Origin: Paenimyroides ummariense
GTDB lineage: Bacteria; Bacteroidota; Bacteroidia; Flavobacteriales; Flavobacteriaceae
Length of the DNA: 64,000 nucleotides
Assembly (NCBI RefSeq): GCF_900115115.1
Contig: NZ_FOVI01000004.1
Coordinates: forward strand, 62,001-126,000
Direction: 5' to 3'
Below, piece by piece: positions 61,990-64,000 of this stretch (the first letter of the stretch is position 1; every line of letters begins with the position of its first letter). The position numbers and the translations under genes were made by a program. Under the pieces are notes generated by a model. The model saw only the letters and a program-made list of their open reading frames with translations. It searched no databases and was not told the DNA's origin.

Positions 61990-63648
61990 ATGAAAAAATC
62001 AATTTTAGCACTACTTTCGTTGTTTGTACTTTCATGTGCAAGTCACGATAAACACAACAAACGCTATCATACAAAAATTGATGCGAAAAAATTAAAGAAA
62101 GATGTTTCGTACGTTCAAAAGAGAATCACGAACATGCATCCCGATTTGTACTGGTACATTTCAAAAGAAGATCTGAATAAAAAATTCGACAGTTTATCGA
62201 ATACTTTGAACGAACCTTTAACGCCGAATGAATTCTTCATGAAAATTAGTCCAGTTGTTGCATCGGTTCATCAGGGACACATGAGTATGGGGATGCTTAG
62301 ACTAACATCGGCAGATTCATTAAAAAAGAAATACAAAGGTTCAGTTGATCCATTATCGAATTTTGAATATGAGTATTTGAACGACAGACTTTTTATTAAA
62401 AGAAATAATTCTAAAACAGATACCATTCTGCAAACAGGTACAGAAATTATTGATATTAACGGAGTAAAACCTGCAGATCTTTTTACGAAATACCGAAAAA
62501 CATTTACATCAGACGGATACAACCAAACGGCAATTCCTAAATTTTTTGCACGTAGAGTAAATTCGTTTTACATTAACGAATTAGGTTTTGTTGACAGTAT
62601 TAAAATGAATGTGGTTTGTGCCGATACTGCTTTCTATTACACTGCAAAGAGAACATTTGAAAAATCGAAAAAAGAAAGAAAAGCGCTTGCAAAAAAAGCA
62701 CTTGCTGACAAGAAAAATGATACGTTAAAAGATACTAAAATTGTTCAGACAGATACGTTACCAAAACTATCAAAAGAAGAACAAAAAATTAAAAAGAAGG
62801 CTTTAAAAAAATTAGCTGGTCAAAAATATTATAAAAACGAATGGTTTGGTTACGATAGTAAAACCAAAACGTTTTCTAAACAAATAACGTATCCTGTTGC
62901 GCAAGATAGTACGGTTGCGGTATTAAAAATCAGAGATTTTAGTAAAGGACGAATAAAAGTATATGATACCATTTTTGCCGAATTAAACAAACACAATGTA
63001 CAGAATTTAATCATAGATTTACGTGGAAATCCGGGTGGACGATTGAACGAAATTCACAAGCTGGCGCAATATTTAAACGATACCACTTTTGTATTTATAA
63101 AGCCTGCAACTATTACAAATCGTGCTACATTTCTAAATTTATACAGAGGTAAAAGCGTTGCAAGTAAAATTTTAGGTACACCTTTTATTTCTATTTTTTC
63201 AACAATCCGGGGATTAAGAGCTAGTAGAAATGAAGCAGGTGAGTTACAGGTTCCAATTAAATCGTCTAAAATAGCAGAACCAAAACCTTTGAACTACAAA
63301 AACAATATCTATGTAATTACCGATGGAATGACGTTTTCTGCGGCAGCCATTATTTCATCGCACTTAAAAGGTAGAAACCGTGCCATTTTTGTAGGCGATG
63401 AAACCGGTGGAACGTTCAACGGAACTGTTGCCGGAATTATGCCTAATGTGAAATTACCAAACAGTAAATTAGTTGTGCGCGTTGGTTTAATGACCATAAA
63501 ACCACATGAACAAACCGAAAAAGAAGGTTACGGTGTAATGCCCGATACGTACATAAAACCAACAATCGATGATTTTTTAAACGATAAAGACCCAGAATTA
63601 GACTGGATTTTAAACCAGATAAACCCAAACAGAAACGCTCTTAATTAA
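61990..63648 (+). CDS. S41-family (C-terminal processing-type) protease lipoprotein
   Basis: A 552-residue lipoprotein (lipobox VLSC, Cys16). The middle has a Lys-rich insertion (about residues 217-272) between two parts of the fold. The peptidase region has VQNLIIDLRGNPGGRLNEI (about 337-355) and ITDGMTFSAAAIISS with the expected catalytic Ser450; GDETGGTFNGTVAGI follows. No clear PDZ domain is seen, so it resembles the tricorn/S41 group more than canonical CtpA. Substrate unknown. A terminator overlaps its stop. Confidence 0.88.
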   Translation: MKKSILALLSLFVLSCASHDKHNKRYHTKIDAKKLKKDVSYVQKRITNMHPDLYWYISKEDLNKKFDSLSNTLNEPLTPNEFFMKISPVVASVHQGHMSMGMLRLTSADSLKKKYKGSVDPLSNFEYEYLNDRLFIKRNNSKTDTILQTGTEIIDINGVKPADLFTKYRKTFTSDGYNQTAIPKFFARRVNSFYINELGFVDSIKMNVVCADTAFYYTAKRTFEKSKKERKALAKKALADKKNDTLKDTKIVQTDTLPKLSKEEQKIKKKALKKLAGQKYYKNEWFGYDSKTKTFSKQITYPVAQDSTVAVLKIRDFSKGRIKVYDTIFAELNKHNVQNLIIDLRGNPGGRLNEIHKLAQYLNDTTFVFIKPATITNRATFLNLYRGKSVASKILGTPFISIFSTIRGLRASRNEAGELQVPIKSSKIAEPKPLNYKNNIYVITDGMTFSAAAIISSHLKGRNRAIFVGDETGGTFNGTVAGIMPNVKLPNSKLVVRVGLMTIKPHEQTEKEGYGVMPDTYIKPTIDDFLNDKDPELDWILNQINPNRNALN

Positions 63649-63660
63649 GAGCGTTTTTTA
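63633..63660 (+). terminator. Terminator overlapping the S41 protease stop codon
   Basis: A perfect 24-base palindrome (arms 63633-63644 and 63645-63656, AAACGCTCTTAA and its complement) followed by TTTTT. The stop TAA lies in the right arm at 63646-63648. Confidence 0.85.
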
Positions 63661-63706
63661 TTTAAATATTACCCGTTGTGTGTAATTAAAACATATTAAA
63701 TTTTCA

Positions 63707-63826
63707 CGTCAGTTCGAGTGGTTTTTCGTAGTGAAACGGAGAAAAATTGTATCGAGAACTACATAAAAAGACTTCTCGATACAAAATTCCTTCCACTTCG
63801 TTACAGAAATTTTACTCGAAGTGACG
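63707..63826. repeat. Long imperfect inverted-repeat intergenic element
   Basis: Outer arms CGTCAGTTCGAGT (63707-63719) and ACTCGAAGTGACG (63814-63826) pair with one mismatch; inner arms TTGTATCGAGAA (63747-63758) and TTCTCGATACAA (63773-63784) pair perfectly. The 120-base element could fold into one long hairpin. It has the look of the TCGAGT...ACTCGA intergenic repeats found in many flavobacterial genomes, from memory. No copy elsewhere in the window. A short frame across it (63718-63915) is not credible. Confidence 0.72.
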
Positions 63827-63867
63827 ATCTGTTAATATATTCAATACAGCGTTTGTTCATTATGAAT

Positions 63868-64000
63868 TTATTTAATCTCAATTTTTGGGAACGACCAATT
63901 ATAACGAACCGCTAAAATTCGAATTAAAATAATGGTTCCGGCGGTTCCAACATAAATTACATCGTCGTTTACATGTAGTAACTTCAAACCAAAAAACATA
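63868..64000 (-). CDS. TRIC-type (UPF0126) cation channel family protein, C-terminal end
   Basis: Only the last 44 codons are inside the window; the frame is open to the right edge. They read GLKLLHVNDDVIYVGT then IILIRILAVRYNWSFPK, which matches the C-terminal transmembrane segment and tail of the UPF0126/TRIC (YicG-like) membrane family (pattern of L-R-x-x-A-x-x-x-x-W-x-L-P). The rest of the gene lies beyond the window. Trimeric intracellular cation channel homologues in bacteria are presumed cation channels. Confidence 0.72.
   Translation of the reverse strand, partial: MFFGLKLLHVNDDVIYVGTAGTIILIRILAVRYNWSFPKIEIK

Noticed and set aside
63718..63915. 65-codon frame at the right end
   Set aside because: Runs through the inverted-repeat element and over the 3' end of the TRIC-type gene on the other strand; no protein character.
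1..64000. CRISPR arrays, prophage, integrases, transposases, rRNA or tRNA genes, secondary-metabolite or anti-phage clusters
   Set aside because: I scanned protein names, repeats and intergenic regions and found none in this window; the only defence-like unit is the ParDE pair.

Overview
This 64 kb window is AT-rich chromosomal DNA from a member of the Bacteroidota, most likely family Flavobacteriaceae (Flavobacterium/Myroides-like). The reasons are: many small lipoproteins, a probable type IX secretion C-terminal domain on a secreted nuclease, a CCC-motif/DUF2752 gene pair, DUF4834 and DUF983 proteins, Bacteroidota-type -7 promoter boxes (TAnnTTTG, several with TTG 19-20 bases upstream), and overlapping stop/start pairs of the TAATG type. 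I see no prophage, insertion sequence, CRISPR array, rRNA or tRNA. Most of the window is housekeeping; the accessory character is concentrated around 14.2-15.1 kb.

Layout. 0-7.8 kb: a cut-off ORF, a small lipoprotein, a lysine-forming saccharopine dehydrogenase-type oxidoreductase, a secreted rhodanese, a YfhO-type giant membrane protein coupled to crcB, a secreted HEIIH protein and a glycosyltransferase. 7.8-11.1 kb (minus): the phosphate ABC transporter pstSCAB, without phoU. 11.4-14.2 kb: two tandem beta-propeller lipoproteins and a lipocalin-like lipoprotein. 14.2-15.9 kb: a ParDE-type toxin-antitoxin operon between an N-acetylglucosamine-kinase-like gene and a diverged second copy of that gene's 3' end. 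16.3-18.4 kb: gapA-pfkA. 18.6-23.1 kb: a very long TamB-type protein. 23.2-26.1 kb: tsaD, rsmE and a THUMP-like methyltransferase. 26.1-32.4 kb (minus): mqo, ruvX, purM, an SDR and an AsmA-like protein.

32.6-40.4 kb: an AraC regulator, DUF983, an RluA-family pseudouridine synthase with a long N-terminal extension, a GNAT-like protein, a LytS/LytTR two-component pair, a candidate small RNA, a TrmH methyltransferase and a sirtuin. 40.4-46.9 kb (minus): a complete Mrp Na+/H+ antiporter operon mnhABCDEFG with a glycerophosphodiesterase at its end. 47-52.1 kb: a THUMP RNA methyltransferase, a SAM methyltransferase coupled to a His-rich ZIP transporter, a cysteine desulfurase and an EamA/RarD transporter. 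52.2-57 kb: an outer-membrane barrel with a FucP-type sugar transporter, a lipoprotein, an Smr protein and small membrane proteins. 57.1-64 kb: a class D beta-lactamase homologue with its catalytic motifs lost, a secreted endonuclease I, an S51-type peptidase, menB, a class C-type serine hydrolase, an S41 protease, an intergenic inverted repeat and the 3' end of a TRIC-type channel gene.

The most unusual items are the toxin-antitoxin module bracketed by duplicated gene ends, the catalytically dead OXA-like secreted protein, the promoter-plus-terminator unit at 38.8 kb with no ORF, and an orphan terminator-like hairpin between divergent genes at 32.55 kb. No multi-gene system that I would call undescribed is evident.
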